Source: an uncultured Clostridia bacterium (GTDB taxonomy: Bacteria; Bacillota; Clostridia; Oscillospirales; Oscillospiraceae). Taken from it: 8,093 bases of DNA. Within the stretch, counting starts at the first letter, position 1. Every line of letters starts with the position of its first letter. Below, piece by piece: positions 1-6,956 of the stretch. A model generated the notes under the pieces. That model made no database searches and had not been told where the DNA came from. It saw only the letters and a list, made by a program, of their open reading frames with translations. The stretch is taken from NCBI GenBank assembly GCA_937892865.1, contig CALBJG010000020.1, positions 1-8,093 of the forward strand, written 5' to 3'. The position numbers and the translations under genes were made by a program.

Positions 1-54
1 ACTGTGAACTGTGCACTATTCTTGTTTTCGCCTGAGCGATAAACAAGAATTTGA
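1..54 (+). repeat. Left-end inverted repeat (heptads plus hairpin)
   Basis: These 54 bases recur exactly, in reverse complement, at 8039-8092. The outer part (1-17) is a short tandem heptad array: ACTGTGA, ACTGTGC, then ACT. The inner part (18-50) folds into a hairpin: ATTCTTGTTT (18-27) pairs with AAACAAGAAT (41-50), TCGC (28-31) pairs with GCGA (36-39), the loop is CTGA and T40 is a single bulge. The heptads reach the window edge and probably continue beyond it. The structure resembles dispersed intergenic palindromic or short-tandem-repeat elements. No coding sequence lies inside it. Presence and pairing are seen directly; the element's nature is inferred. Confidence 0.9.
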
Positions 55-68
55 AGAGAATAAGAATA

Positions 69-103
69 GGCCCGGCTGTTTGCAAACAGCCGGGCCGTTT
101 TTT
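69..103. terminator. Palindromic bidirectional terminator after the AraC gene
   Basis: Positions 69-96 are a perfect 28-base palindrome, with GGCCCGGCTGTTTG as one half. It is followed on the plus strand by six T residues (98-103). On the minus strand it lies just after the AraC stop codon (102-104) and is followed by a weaker T-rich run, TATTCTTATTC. The plus-strand T tract overlaps the regulator's stop codon, so the hairpin would work best for transcription entering from the left. That suggests a convergent gene outside the window, while the hairpin also ends the AraC transcript. Confidence 0.8.
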
Positions 104-941
104 AAGAATACAAATCGCGCTGCGCGCCTTTTTCCTGCTCTTCCGAAGGGCAGTAGCCAAAGAAATTTTTGTAACAGCGGAAAAATGTGGTGTAGTTTTG
201 AAAACCGCACTTGGCGTATACATCTGTAGGGGCATCGCCGTTGCGGATCAGGGATTTTGCCAGGATCATCCGTTTGGACAAAATGTACTTTTTCGGCGTG
301 ATCTTCATCTGTTCCACGAACAAGTGGTGCAGGTGACTTTTGGAAACAAACAGCGCGCTGCAGATCTCTTCCACATCCTGGATCGCAGAGATATGTTCCT
401 GAATATAAGCGACAACTTTGCGGATCAAGGGGTTTTCCGGCAGTGTTTGTGCGGCTTCCGCTGTCCGCGCTGCGATGGCCAGATTATAGAAGATCTCCCG
501 GATCAGCATTTCCAGTACCCGGGTGTATTCTTCCGGGGTCAGTTGTTGATAGTAATAGTCCATCTTGCGAAAAATTTGAACAATGGGGTGTCCTTCTTCC
601 AACTGCAGCACATCCGGCAACTTTTCCAAAAGGGGAGCCTGCTCCGGCATATGTTTTTTGAAGTTAAACAGCAGGTCATACCGCTCGTAGGTATCATCTC
701 CCACAAGACGGACCTGGTGGATCGCCGCTGGTTTGGTGATGACCAGGGTGTTGGGGTGCAGCGGATAACTGCGGCCTTCCACATCATACACTGCCTGCCC
801 GCCCTGGAACAGGATCAGTTCCACAATGTCGTGGGAATGCTGGGGAAAGCGGGAAATATCCTGGCGATTTACATTTGGAGAATGAAAGGCGATATGGGAA
901 TACATCGGATCACTGCTCCGGGAAAAAACAAATCGGTCCAT
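102..941 (-). CDS. AraC-family transcriptional regulator (cupin sensor)
   Basis: This 279-residue protein has the typical two-part AraC layout. The N-terminal cupin-like sensor covers about residues 15-100, with a His pair in PQHSHDIVEL (35, 37) and later His at 62 and 75. A helical linker follows (about 120-165). The C-terminal domain (about 172-270) has two helix-turn-helix units: one around EEICSALFVSKSHLHHLF and one around PTDVYAKCGFQNYTTFFRCY. The start was set at the ATG at 941 because AAAGGAG (952-958) lies 10 bases upstream; an in-frame TTG at 965 would place that site inside the gene. It is divergent from the oxidoreductase/isomerase operon and is probably its local sugar-responsive regulator. 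The ligand cannot be read from sequence. The family call is firm; the target and effector are inferred. Confidence 0.93.
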   Translation of the reverse strand: MDRFVFSRSSDPMYSHIAFHSPNVNRQDISRFPQHSHDIVELILFQGGQAVYDVEGRSYPLHPNTLVITKPAAIHQVRLVGDDTYERYDLLFNFKKHMPEQAPLLEKLPDVLQLEEGHPIVQIFRKMDYYYQQLTPEEYTRVLEMLIREIFYNLAIAARTAEAAQTLPENPLIRKVVAYIQEHISAIQDVEEICSALFVSKSHLHHLFVEQMKITPKKYILSKRMILAKSLIRNGDAPTDVYAKCGFQNYTTFFRCYKNFFGYCPSEEQEKGAQRDLYS

Positions 942-951
942 AGGAACACCA

Positions 952-958
952 CTCCTTT
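952..958 (-). promoter_or_regulatory. Ribosome binding site that fixes the AraC-gene start
   Basis: On the minus strand this reads AAAGGAG, 10 bases before the ATG at 941. It favours that start over the upstream in-frame TTG at 965, which has no comparable site. Confidence 0.75.
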
Positions 959-978
959 GGACCAATCATAACAAGGCG

Positions 979-1015
979 TTGCACTTTTTGCAATACCTTA
1001 TCGCAATTTTTGCTA
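979..1015 (+). promoter_or_regulatory. Candidate AraC-type operator, two 15-bp sites
   Basis: Two related 15-base sites, TTGCACTTTTTGCAA (979-993) and TCGCAATTTTTGCTA (1001-1015), match at 12 of 15 positions. They start 22 bases apart, about two helical turns, so both would face the same side of DNA. The first is a perfect TTGCA-N5-TGCAA dyad; both contain GCA(C/A)TTTTTGC as a direct repeat. The second ends one base before the -35 of the plus-strand promoter, a geometry usual for AraC-family activators. Binding here would also cover the start of the AraC gene's own transcript. The repeats are seen directly; the protein that binds them is inferred from the neighbouring regulator. Confidence 0.65.
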
Positions 1016-1016
1016 T

Positions 1017-1044
1017 TTGCATTATAAAAAGAGTGGTGTATACT
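1017..1044 (+). promoter_or_regulatory. Promoter of the oxidoreductase/isomerase operon
   Basis: TTGCAT (1017-1022) and TATACT (1039-1044) are separated by 16 bases, a good sigma-A-type match. The predicted transcript starts near 1051 and has a leader of about 40 bases. The -35 element abuts the candidate operator. Confidence 0.65.
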
Positions 1045-1049
1045 GACAG
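1021..1049 (-). promoter_or_regulatory. Promoter of the AraC-family gene
   Basis: On the minus strand, CTGTCA (1044-1049) and a perfect TATAAT (1021-1026) are separated by 17 bases. The element overlaps the plus-strand promoter almost completely, so polymerase probably cannot occupy both at once. Predicted initiation near 1014 falls inside the candidate operator, which would allow autorepression. Confidence 0.55.
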
Positions 1050-1091
1050 TGCCGGGAAGAATACCGGGCGAAAAAAAGAGGAGGCTTTGTG

Positions 1092-2159
1092 ATGAAAAAA
1101 CTGAAAGTTGCCATTATCGGCCAGGGCCGAAGCGGCAGAAATATTCACGGCAAATTCTTTAAGTCTGAAAATAATAAGTGGTGCGAAGTGGTCGCTGTTG
1201 TGGAAACAGACGAGACCCGCCGCAACCGGGCAAAGGAAGAATGGGGCTGCGAAGTGTTCTCCGATTATCGGGAACTGTACGGCAAGGACTATGATCTGGT
1301 AGTTAACGCTACTTACTCCAACGATCACTATGGTATTTCCAAAGACCTTTTGGAGCATGGTATGCCGGTACTGGTGGAAAAGCCCATGGCAAGAAACTAT
1401 TACGAGGCAATGAACCTCATCCGTATCGCCAAGGAGCAGGGCGTGTTCTTTGCCGTGTTCCAGCAGTCTTTCCTGGCGCCTTTCTATAAGCACCTGAAAG
1501 AAGTAGTCGCCAGCGGCAAACTGGGCGCTATCCAGCAGGTCAGCATTGCTTACAACGGCTTCTTCCGCCGTTGGGACTGGCAGACTCTGCAGTGCAGAAT
1601 GGGCGGCAATGTATATAATACCGGCCCTCACCCCCTGGGCTTTGCGCTGGATTTCCTGGATTTCAGCGACGAGATCACCGTTCCTTTCTCTAAACTGGCA
1701 AAAACGGACCTTAACAGCGGTGACGCAGAGGATTATGCGAAGATCATTCTGACCGCTCCGGGCAAGCCTGTGGTGGATGTGGAAATCAGCAGTAACGATG
1801 CCTATACCGATTACAAACTGCGCATCCTGGGCTCTAAGGGTTGCTATAAAACCGACATCAATCACTATGAAATGAAGTACATCGTGGACGGCGAGAATCC
1901 GGAACAGCCCGTGGTTAAGGATTTCCTGTATGTGGAAGATAAAATGCCCACTTATTGCAGCGAGCAACTGATCACCCATGAAGAGCAGGGCGACTTTGAA
2001 GGTACAGCCTTCCAGGCTGCCGCCGCTTGCTTCTATGAGGCGGTCTACAACAGCATCCGCAACGGCGCGGAATTCCCCATCAAGCCGGAGAATATTGCAA
2101 AACTGATCAATGTGATCGAAACCGTTCACGGTCAGAACCCCATGCCGGTAAATTTCTGA
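1092..2159 (+). CDS. Gfo/Idh/MocA family NAD(P)-dependent oxidoreductase
   Basis: This 355-residue protein is probably a cytosolic dehydrogenase of a sugar, polyol or inositol-like substrate. The N-terminal Rossmann fold starts with KVAIIGQGRSGRNIHG (glycines 10, 12, 15). The family EKP motif is at 96-98 (VLVEKPMA), with K97 the expected catalytic lysine. The C-terminal substrate domain carries GGNVYNTGPHPLGFALD (171-187); H180 matches the usual catalytic His. Length is normal for the family. ATG 1092 is preferred to the adjacent GTG 1089 because AGAGGAGG (1077-1084) is 7 bases upstream of it. It is first in an operon with the isomerase-like gene, 16 bases ahead of it, and divergent from an AraC regulator. 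That grouping suggests sugar catabolism; the substrate and cofactor preference are not visible. Confidence 0.93.
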   Translation: MKKLKVAIIGQGRSGRNIHGKFFKSENNKWCEVVAVVETDETRRNRAKEEWGCEVFSDYRELYGKDYDLVVNATYSNDHYGISKDLLEHGMPVLVEKPMARNYYEAMNLIRIAKEQGVFFAVFQQSFLAPFYKHLKEVVASGKLGAIQQVSIAYNGFFRRWDWQTLQCRMGGNVYNTGPHPLGFALDFLDFSDEITVPFSKLAKTDLNSGDAEDYAKIILTAPGKPVVDVEISSNDAYTDYKLRILGSKGCYKTDINHYEMKYIVDGENPEQPVVKDFLYVEDKMPTYCSEQLITHEEQGDFEGTAFQAAAACFYEAVYNSIRNGAEFPIKPENIAKLINVIETVHGQNPMPVNF

Positions 2160-2175
2160 TATAAGGAGCAGAGTT

Positions 2176-3060
2176 ATGAATCCTGTTATAATGCACATCA
2201 ATTATGGCGAAATCAGTTTTGATTCCTTTGGAAGCAACACCATCGATGATATTTGCCGTATGGCAGCAGAACTTGGCTTCGACGGCATTGAATTCCGCGG
2301 CGCGCCTCCGAAAGAGTTCAAGGAAATGCCTTTCGACGATTTTATGGATATGATCGCCCAAGGGGTAAAAAAATACGGCATCCGTATGCCCATATTCAGC
2401 ATTGGACTTCCGAATTCCGCCTCTGCAGATAAGCAGACCCGTATCGAAGAGGCGGACGCTGCGTTGAAGAAAGTGCAAAAGATCCACGATATGTTCGGCA
2501 CGACCGTTTTCAATACCTGCGGCACAACGATTTTGTCCAAAGATCCGGCAGCGCCGGGAACCGCAATGGAATGCCACGGCAGCGCTGCTGCCACCCAGGA
2601 GCAGTGGGACGGGACTGTGGATACCTATCAGATGCTCGCCAAAGGGCTGGAGCAGATGGGCGTGAAATTTGCATTTGAGACCCATATGAAATATCTCCAC
2701 GATACACCTGAAGTCTGCAGAAAACTGGTGGACCTCATTGATTCTCCCAGCGTCGGCATCAATATGGACTTTGGCAACACCGTATACTTCCTCGAACACC
2801 CCACTTTAGAGGAAACCATCGATCTTTACGGCGATAAACTGTTCTATACCCATTTGAAGAGTTCCATTGCAAAACCCGGTGGCGGACGTATGCCTACCAT
2901 GTTAAGTCAAGGCGAGATCAACCACCGTACATATCTGAAAAAACTGAAGCAGATTGGCTTTGAGGGCCCCATCGGCATCGAGGGCAACCGCCCCGGCGAC
3001 CGCTACTGGTACGCAAAAGAAGACCTGGCTTATTTCAAAGCAGTAAGAGATGCGATCTAA
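2176..3060 (+). CDS. Sugar phosphate isomerase/epimerase-like TIM barrel
   Basis: This 294-residue protein belongs to the xylose isomerase-like/AP endonuclease family 2 barrel superfamily, which includes IolE, IolI and many sugar epimerases. Barrel-strand signatures in order are LGFDGIEFRG (33-42), FAFETH (165-170), GINMDFGN (194-201), FYTHLKS (223-229) and IGIEGNRPGD (266-275). E168, D198, H226 and E269 sit where the divalent-metal ligands of the family are expected. There is no signal peptide. AAGGAG (2163-2168) is 7 bases before the ATG. It is translated just after the Gfo/Idh/MocA dehydrogenase; such pairs commonly act in sequence as an oxidation and an isomerisation or dehydration of a carbohydrate. 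The exact reaction is unknown. A protein with only a structural relation to the epimerases cannot be excluded. Confidence 0.88.
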   Translation: MNPVIMHINYGEISFDSFGSNTIDDICRMAAELGFDGIEFRGAPPKEFKEMPFDDFMDMIAQGVKKYGIRMPIFSIGLPNSASADKQTRIEEADAALKKVQKIHDMFGTTVFNTCGTTILSKDPAAPGTAMECHGSAAATQEQWDGTVDTYQMLAKGLEQMGVKFAFETHMKYLHDTPEVCRKLVDLIDSPSVGINMDFGNTVYFLEHPTLEETIDLYGDKLFYTHLKSSIAKPGGGRMPTMLSQGEINHRTYLKKLKQIGFEGPIGIEGNRPGDRYWYAKEDLAYFKAVRDAI

Positions 3061-3063
3061 AAG

Positions 3064-3098
3064 AAAAAGACCGACAAATCCTTGTCGGTCTTTTTTTT
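3064..3098. terminator. Bidirectional terminator between convergent operons
   Basis: GACCGACAA (3069-3077) pairs perfectly with TTGTCGGTC (3082-3090) around an ATCC loop. A run of eight T (3091-3098) follows on the plus strand and five A (3064-3068) precede, which read as T on the minus strand. It sits between the isomerase-like stop (3060) and the ricT stop (3100-3102), so it serves both operons. Confidence 0.92.
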
Positions 3099-3099
3099 G

Positions 3100-4353
3100 T
3101 TATTCGGATTTGGGAGCGTTGCCGCCATTTGCGGGTCTGCGACGGCGGTGGGGCGGTCTGCGCCGGGGATGCTTTTTCCCTTCACCACTTTCTGCAGGGG
3201 CGGTCTCCCGGACGGGTTTTTCGACCTTTTCCTGCGGAACGGGGGCATCCTGCCGGGGTTGTTTGTTCCGGTTCTTGCCTCTGTTTCTGCGGCGGTTACG
3301 GATCTCTTTCTGGGTCGTTTCTTCCGGAGATTCCTCTTTTACCGTTTCCTCTGCGATGGTCTCTTCGCTGTAGCGCAGACGAATGGGATCCAGCAGCACA
3401 CCGGTTTCTTCCTCGGCGGGCAGCGTCTTTTTCAGCCGTCTGCTGTTACCGCCGGAAATGGGGGCAAGGTCAGCAGGGATCGGAGGATCTGTTTTCTTTG
3501 CCTTGCCGTTACGCAGAACGGCGATCTCGCTGTTGGCAAAGGAACGGACAGATTCCGGTATGTTTTCCATACGCACCTTTACCCGCTGACGCAAAAGATC
3601 CAGTTCCACCACGGTGCCTCTGCCGTCAGGGGTATCCACAAAGGACTCTGCCTTGGGGGAGTTGGCGATCAGATCTTCGTAAGCCGCCTGCTCGTATTTC
3701 AAGCAGCACATCAGTTTGCCGCAGGCGCCGGAGATCTTGGTGGGATTCAGACTTAAATTTTGGGTCTTTGCCATTTTGATGGACACCGGCTGGAAATCAT
3801 CCAGGAAGCAGGTGCAGCAGAAGGGTCTGCCGCAGATGCCCAAACCGCCGACCATCTTTGCCTTGTCCCGGACGCCGATCTGCCGTAATTCAATGCGGGT
3901 ATGGAACTGGGAGGCCAAATTCTTTACCAGTTCCCGGAAATCCACCCGGTCATCAGCGGTGAAGAAGAAAAGTATCTTACTGCCGTCAAAGGCGCATTCC
4001 GCGCTGACCAACTGCATATCCAGACCCAATTCTGCGATCATTTCCAGGCAGGCTGCCTCGGCTTTTTTCTCTTTGGCGGTATTTTCTGCTACGATTTTTT
4101 CGTCTTGCTCGGTTGCCAGACGCAAAACTTTCCGCAGGGGCGCGACGATCTCTCTTTGAGAAATGGCGTGATTGCCGGCGGCGCAAATGCCGTACTCCGG
4201 ACCCCGGGCGGTATCGATGATCACCCGGTCGCCCTGCTTGCAGGGGATTCCTGCCGGGTCAAAATAATAAACTTTTTGTCCGTTGCGGAACTGGATATCC
4301 ACCACTTCTACGGCGGTGTCCGGTGCTCCGACGGTTTTTACTTGTTCTTCCAT
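3100..4353 (-). CDS. ricT: RicT/YaaT-like PSP1-domain iron-sulfur protein, tailed
   Basis: This 417-residue protein matches the PSP1 family represented by Bacillus subtilis RicT (YaaT), which with RicA and RicF guides RNase Y in mRNA maturation and affects sporulation and competence. The PSP1 core spans roughly residues 15-285. Its Cys signatures are CGRPFCCTC (174-182) and CGKLMCC (211-217), the likely iron-sulfur ligands. Residues about 328-417 are a low-complexity extension: an acidic Glu-rich stretch (329-350), then arginine-rich patches RNRRRNRGKNRNK (352-364) and HPRRRPPHRRRR (395-406). The protein is well over 100 residues longer than the Bacillus homologue as I recall it. The tail looks disordered and could contact RNA; that is inference. 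AGGAG (4360-4364) is 6 bases before the ATG and overlaps the holB stop, so the two genes are probably translationally coupled. holB-ricT adjacency is conserved in Firmicutes. RicA and RicF are not in this window. Confidence 0.9.
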   Translation of the reverse strand: MEEQVKTVGAPDTAVEVVDIQFRNGQKVYYFDPAGIPCKQGDRVIIDTARGPEYGICAAGNHAISQREIVAPLRKVLRLATEQDEKIVAENTAKEKKAEAACLEMIAELGLDMQLVSAECAFDGSKILFFFTADDRVDFRELVKNLASQFHTRIELRQIGVRDKAKMVGGLGICGRPFCCTCFLDDFQPVSIKMAKTQNLSLNPTKISGACGKLMCCLKYEQAAYEDLIANSPKAESFVDTPDGRGTVVELDLLRQRVKVRMENIPESVRSFANSEIAVLRNGKAKKTDPPIPADLAPISGGNSRRLKKTLPAEEETGVLLDPIRLRYSEETIAEETVKEESPEETTQKEIRNRRRNRGKNRNKQPRQDAPVPQEKVEKPVRETAPAESGEGKKHPRRRPPHRRRRPANGGNAPKSE

Positions 4354-4362
4354 TGTAAACTC

Positions 4363-5310
4363 CTATCTCAAGGCCCAGCCCAGGTAGCCGCAAATGGCTG
4401 CCACAGAAACATTGCCTTGGGTATACTCTATACATTTTTGCAGACAGCGGATGGCGCTGACCAGTTCCGAAGAACTGCGGTTTTCCGCCAAGGTCCGCGC
4501 CAGGGGGGACATGGCAGGCATACCGCTGCGGGACACAAGGGCGCTTTGCAAAAGAATGCACCACTGCTGCAGTTCCGGCAGGAACTGATCCCGCTTCCAT
4601 TTTTCCATCGGCGCTAAAACCTGCACAAGACCCAGGGCGCTCCGGTGGGCAAAACTCTCCACGAAACGCTCGGTCTGGGGGGATATTGCGCCCCCTTCTT
4701 CCATCAGTTCCAACGCCTGCCCCAAATAACCGCCGCAGCGGGCCACAGCAGCGGAAAGGGTATCCGCCGAAGCATCGGGAAAGCGGGCCTGCAGTTGCTG
4801 ACGCAGGACACTTTCCGGAAGCGCCTGCAAAGAAAGTTCCGTACTGCGGGAACGGACGGTTTGGAGCAGTTGCTCCGGGTTTTCCGATAAAAGGATGTAC
4901 ACGCCGTAGGACGGCGGTTCTTCCAGGATCTTCAGCAGGGCGTTCTGACCCTCATCGCCTAATTCCTGGGGGAAAATATAAATTTTCCGGTCGGCTTCGT
5001 TGGGACGGATGAACATATCGTCCCGGATCTGCCGCACCATTTTCACCGGCACAGCCTTGTGGTCCGGATCAGTGACGGTGATCAGGTCCGGGTGGTTGCC
5101 GGTCATTGCCTTTCGGCAGGCGGGGCAGGTAAGGCAGGGCTTTTGCTCCCCGCGACACAAGATAGCGGCGCTGAGCAGCTGCGCCAATGTGTGCTTTCCG
5201 GAGCCTTTGGGCCCGGAGATCAGATAAAAGTGGGAGATACGGCCACGGCTGACGCTGGCATTGAGATTGTCTTTCAGCCGCTGGTTTCCCAGCAATCCCT
5301 CAAAACCCAT
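4363..5310 (-). CDS. holB: DNA polymerase III delta' subunit
   Basis: This 315-residue clamp-loader ATPase would load the sliding clamp together with DnaX and HolA. The AAA+ module starts near residue 4 (EGLLGNQRLKDNL). Walker A is GPKGSGKHT (33-41). A four-cysteine zinc module follows (C52, C59, C62, C65 in the CLTCPAC region). The family signature NALLKILEEPP is at 123-133. The arginine-finger segment is TVRSRS (151-156), with Ser in place of the usual Cys of the SRC motif. The Walker B region (YIFPQELGDE, 111-120) lacks the normal DEAD-like acids. A degenerate ATPase site, the short length and the position beside ricT favour HolB over DnaX. The start is ATG 5310, with AAGGAGG (5316-5322) 5 bases before it; an upstream in-frame GTG at 5340 would overlap the pyrophosphatase gene and has no such site. 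Confidence 0.9.
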   Translation of the reverse strand: MGFEGLLGNQRLKDNLNASVSRGRISHFYLISGPKGSGKHTLAQLLSAAILCRGEQKPCLTCPACRKAMTGNHPDLITVTDPDHKAVPVKMVRQIRDDMFIRPNEADRKIYIFPQELGDEGQNALLKILEEPPSYGVYILLSENPEQLLQTVRSRSTELSLQALPESVLRQQLQARFPDASADTLSAAVARCGGYLGQALELMEEGGAISPQTERFVESFAHRSALGLVQVLAPMEKWKRDQFLPELQQWCILLQSALVSRSGMPAMSPLARTLAENRSSSELVSAIRCLQKCIEYTQGNVSVAAICGYLGWALR

Positions 5311-5315
5311 AGGAT

Positions 5316-5322
5316 CCTCCTT
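5316..5322 (-). promoter_or_regulatory. Ribosome binding site that fixes the holB start
   Basis: On the minus strand this reads AAGGAGG, 5 bases before the ATG at 5310. It lies inside the 20-base gap after the pyrophosphatase stop and rules against the GTG at 5340. Confidence 0.85.
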
Positions 5323-5330
5323 GTAAGATA

Positions 5331-6944
5331 TTAACCCCACAGAGCAGACAGCATCGGAATGACTTGCTTTTTACGGCTCATGATCTGGGGCAGGAATGCG
5401 GTGTTGTCCTTCGGTTGGACATTGAACGCCTGCTCAATGATCTCGTCGTTGCCCAGATAAATGATCTGCGTGCCTTCCAGCAGCACATCGGTGAGCATCA
5501 AGATCATCATAGAGAAGCCCTTTTCTGCCACTGTCTTTTTCATCAGTGTCAGGAACTCCTCTTTCCGTTCCAGCATTGCGGGGCTGTCCACGCAGGTGAT
5601 CTGGGCAACTGCCAGATCGTGACCGGCAATGTGGAACTGCTTATAGTCAGAAAACAGCAGATCTTCCGCGGTGCGGTTACCCACAGAGGCAGAGAAGATC
5701 TCTGTGCCCAGTTCTTCCAAAGAAATATTGGCGATCCGGGCCATACGCTCGGCAGTGCGCCGGTCTTTGTCGGTGCAGGTGGGGGACTTGAACATAACCG
5801 TATCCGACAAAATGGCGGCAGCCATCATACCTGCCATATTGGCAGAGGGCATCAAACCTCTGTCCTGGAACATAGAGGCGATGATGGTATTGGTAGAGCC
5901 AACCGGCTCGTTGCGTACATAGATGGGATTGGTCGTCTGAATATCTGCCAGACGGTGGTGGTCGATGATCTCCAAAATTTCCGCTTCTTCCAAACCGGGT
6001 ACGGATTGGGAGGCTTCATTGTGGTCCACCAAAACCACCCGCTTTCTCCGGGGACGGAGCAGGTGATACCGGGTGAGCACGCCTGCCACTTTTTCATTTT
6101 CGTCCAAAATGGGGTAGCAGTGTTCTCTGTGTTTCAAAACCAGTTCTTTCACATCGTCCAAACGGTCTGCCAGATGGAAGCACACAAGATCTTCCCGGCG
6201 GCAGATGCGGCCGATGGGGGTGGAGCGGAAAATAAGTCTTGCCGCCCGGTAAGCATCATACGGGGTGGAAATGATGCAGGTGCTGGTAGGCAGATTGCGT
6301 AATTCTTCGCTCAGTTCTGCCTGGCAGAGGATCAGCGCGCTGACATTCATTTCCAGGGCTCTGCGGATCATATCCGGTTGGTGGCCGCAGAGAACAACAG
6401 AGTTGGGGTCAGAAAACAGCAGATTTTCCCGGTTTTGGGGCAGGGCGATGGTCACTTCGCCGCTGACGGTATCGATGTTTTCACCGGCTTCGTTCAGCAC
6501 TTTGCCTTCCAAAACGGAGAGGACATTGAAAAGCGGTACTTGTTCCAAAACACCGTCGGTGACCAACTGCATATGGTAGTTGGCGATGTTCTCCCGGGAG
6601 AGCATACCGTACAGTGTGCCGTCTTCGTTTGCCACGGGAACGGCAGTGATGTTCTTGTGCTCCTGCAATTCTTTCCACGCCCTGCCCAATGTTACAGCGG
6701 CGCTGAGCACCGGGGGCGTGTCAAAATCCAGGTCCCGGACCTGGGTGTACATATTGTGCAGACGCTTGGGGGGCTGGAAACCGAAACGGTCCAGCACGAT
6801 CTGGGTCTCGTCGGAAACGTGACCCAGGCAGGCGGCCTCATATTCCCGGTCGCCTACGGCGTTGCGCAGAGCGGCGTATGCCATAGCGGCAACGATAGAG
6901 TCGGTATCCGGGTTTCTGTGACCGGTAACATAAATGGGATCCAT
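5331..6944 (-). CDS. ppaC: CBS-DRTGG-DHH manganese-dependent inorganic pyrophosphatase
   Basis: This 537-residue cytosolic enzyme hydrolyses pyrophosphate to phosphate. It is a family II pyrophosphatase with a regulatory insert. The DHH catalytic domain is split: TGHRNPDTDS (7-16; H9, D13, D15 as metal ligands) opens the protein, and VDHNE (306-310), IDHH (327-330) and LSDT (379-382) resume after the insert. The C-terminal DHHA2 domain ends with the substrate-binding SRKKQ (523-527). The insert holds a first CBS repeat (about 70-130), a DRTGG-like domain (about 135-245) and a second CBS repeat (about 246-300). Characterised relatives, such as the Clostridium perfringens enzyme, are inhibited by AMP/ADP and activated by diadenosine polyphosphates; the same control is likely here but not shown. 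AAGGAGG (6952-6958) is 7 bases upstream of the ATG and overlaps the asparaginase stop, so coupling is likely. Confidence 0.95.
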   Translation of the reverse strand: MDPIYVTGHRNPDTDSIVAAMAYAALRNAVGDREYEAACLGHVSDETQIVLDRFGFQPPKRLHNMYTQVRDLDFDTPPVLSAAVTLGRAWKELQEHKNITAVPVANEDGTLYGMLSRENIANYHMQLVTDGVLEQVPLFNVLSVLEGKVLNEAGENIDTVSGEVTIALPQNRENLLFSDPNSVVLCGHQPDMIRRALEMNVSALILCQAELSEELRNLPTSTCIISTPYDAYRAARLIFRSTPIGRICRREDLVCFHLADRLDDVKELVLKHREHCYPILDENEKVAGVLTRYHLLRPRRKRVVLVDHNEASQSVPGLEEAEILEIIDHHRLADIQTTNPIYVRNEPVGSTNTIIASMFQDRGLMPSANMAGMMAAAILSDTVMFKSPTCTDKDRRTAERMARIANISLEELGTEIFSASVGNRTAEDLLFSDYKQFHIAGHDLAVAQITCVDSPAMLERKEEFLTLMKKTVAEKGFSMMILMLTDVLLEGTQIIYLGNDEIIEQAFNVQPKDNTAFLPQIMSRKKQVIPMLSALWG

Positions 6945-6956
6945 AGAAAATCCTCC

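Noticed and set aside
1..54. CRISPR array
   Set aside because: The heptad repeats are too short and directly tandem, without spacers, and no cas gene is present.
51..971. 306-codon open frame on the plus strand opposite the AraC gene
   Set aside because: It fully overlaps a clear AraC-family gene, has no recognisable domain and no ribosome binding site, and runs through the terminator palindrome.
966..2201. 411-codon open frame on the minus strand opposite the oxidoreductase gene
   Set aside because: It mirrors the real gene's codons, spans the operator and promoter region and has no family resemblance. A long antisense frame is expected by chance in moderately GC-rich genes.
2107..2799. 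230-codon minus-strand frame, and further frames opposite ricT, the pyrophosphatase and the asparaginase
   Set aside because: All are shadows of well-supported genes with conserved motifs in the other strand.
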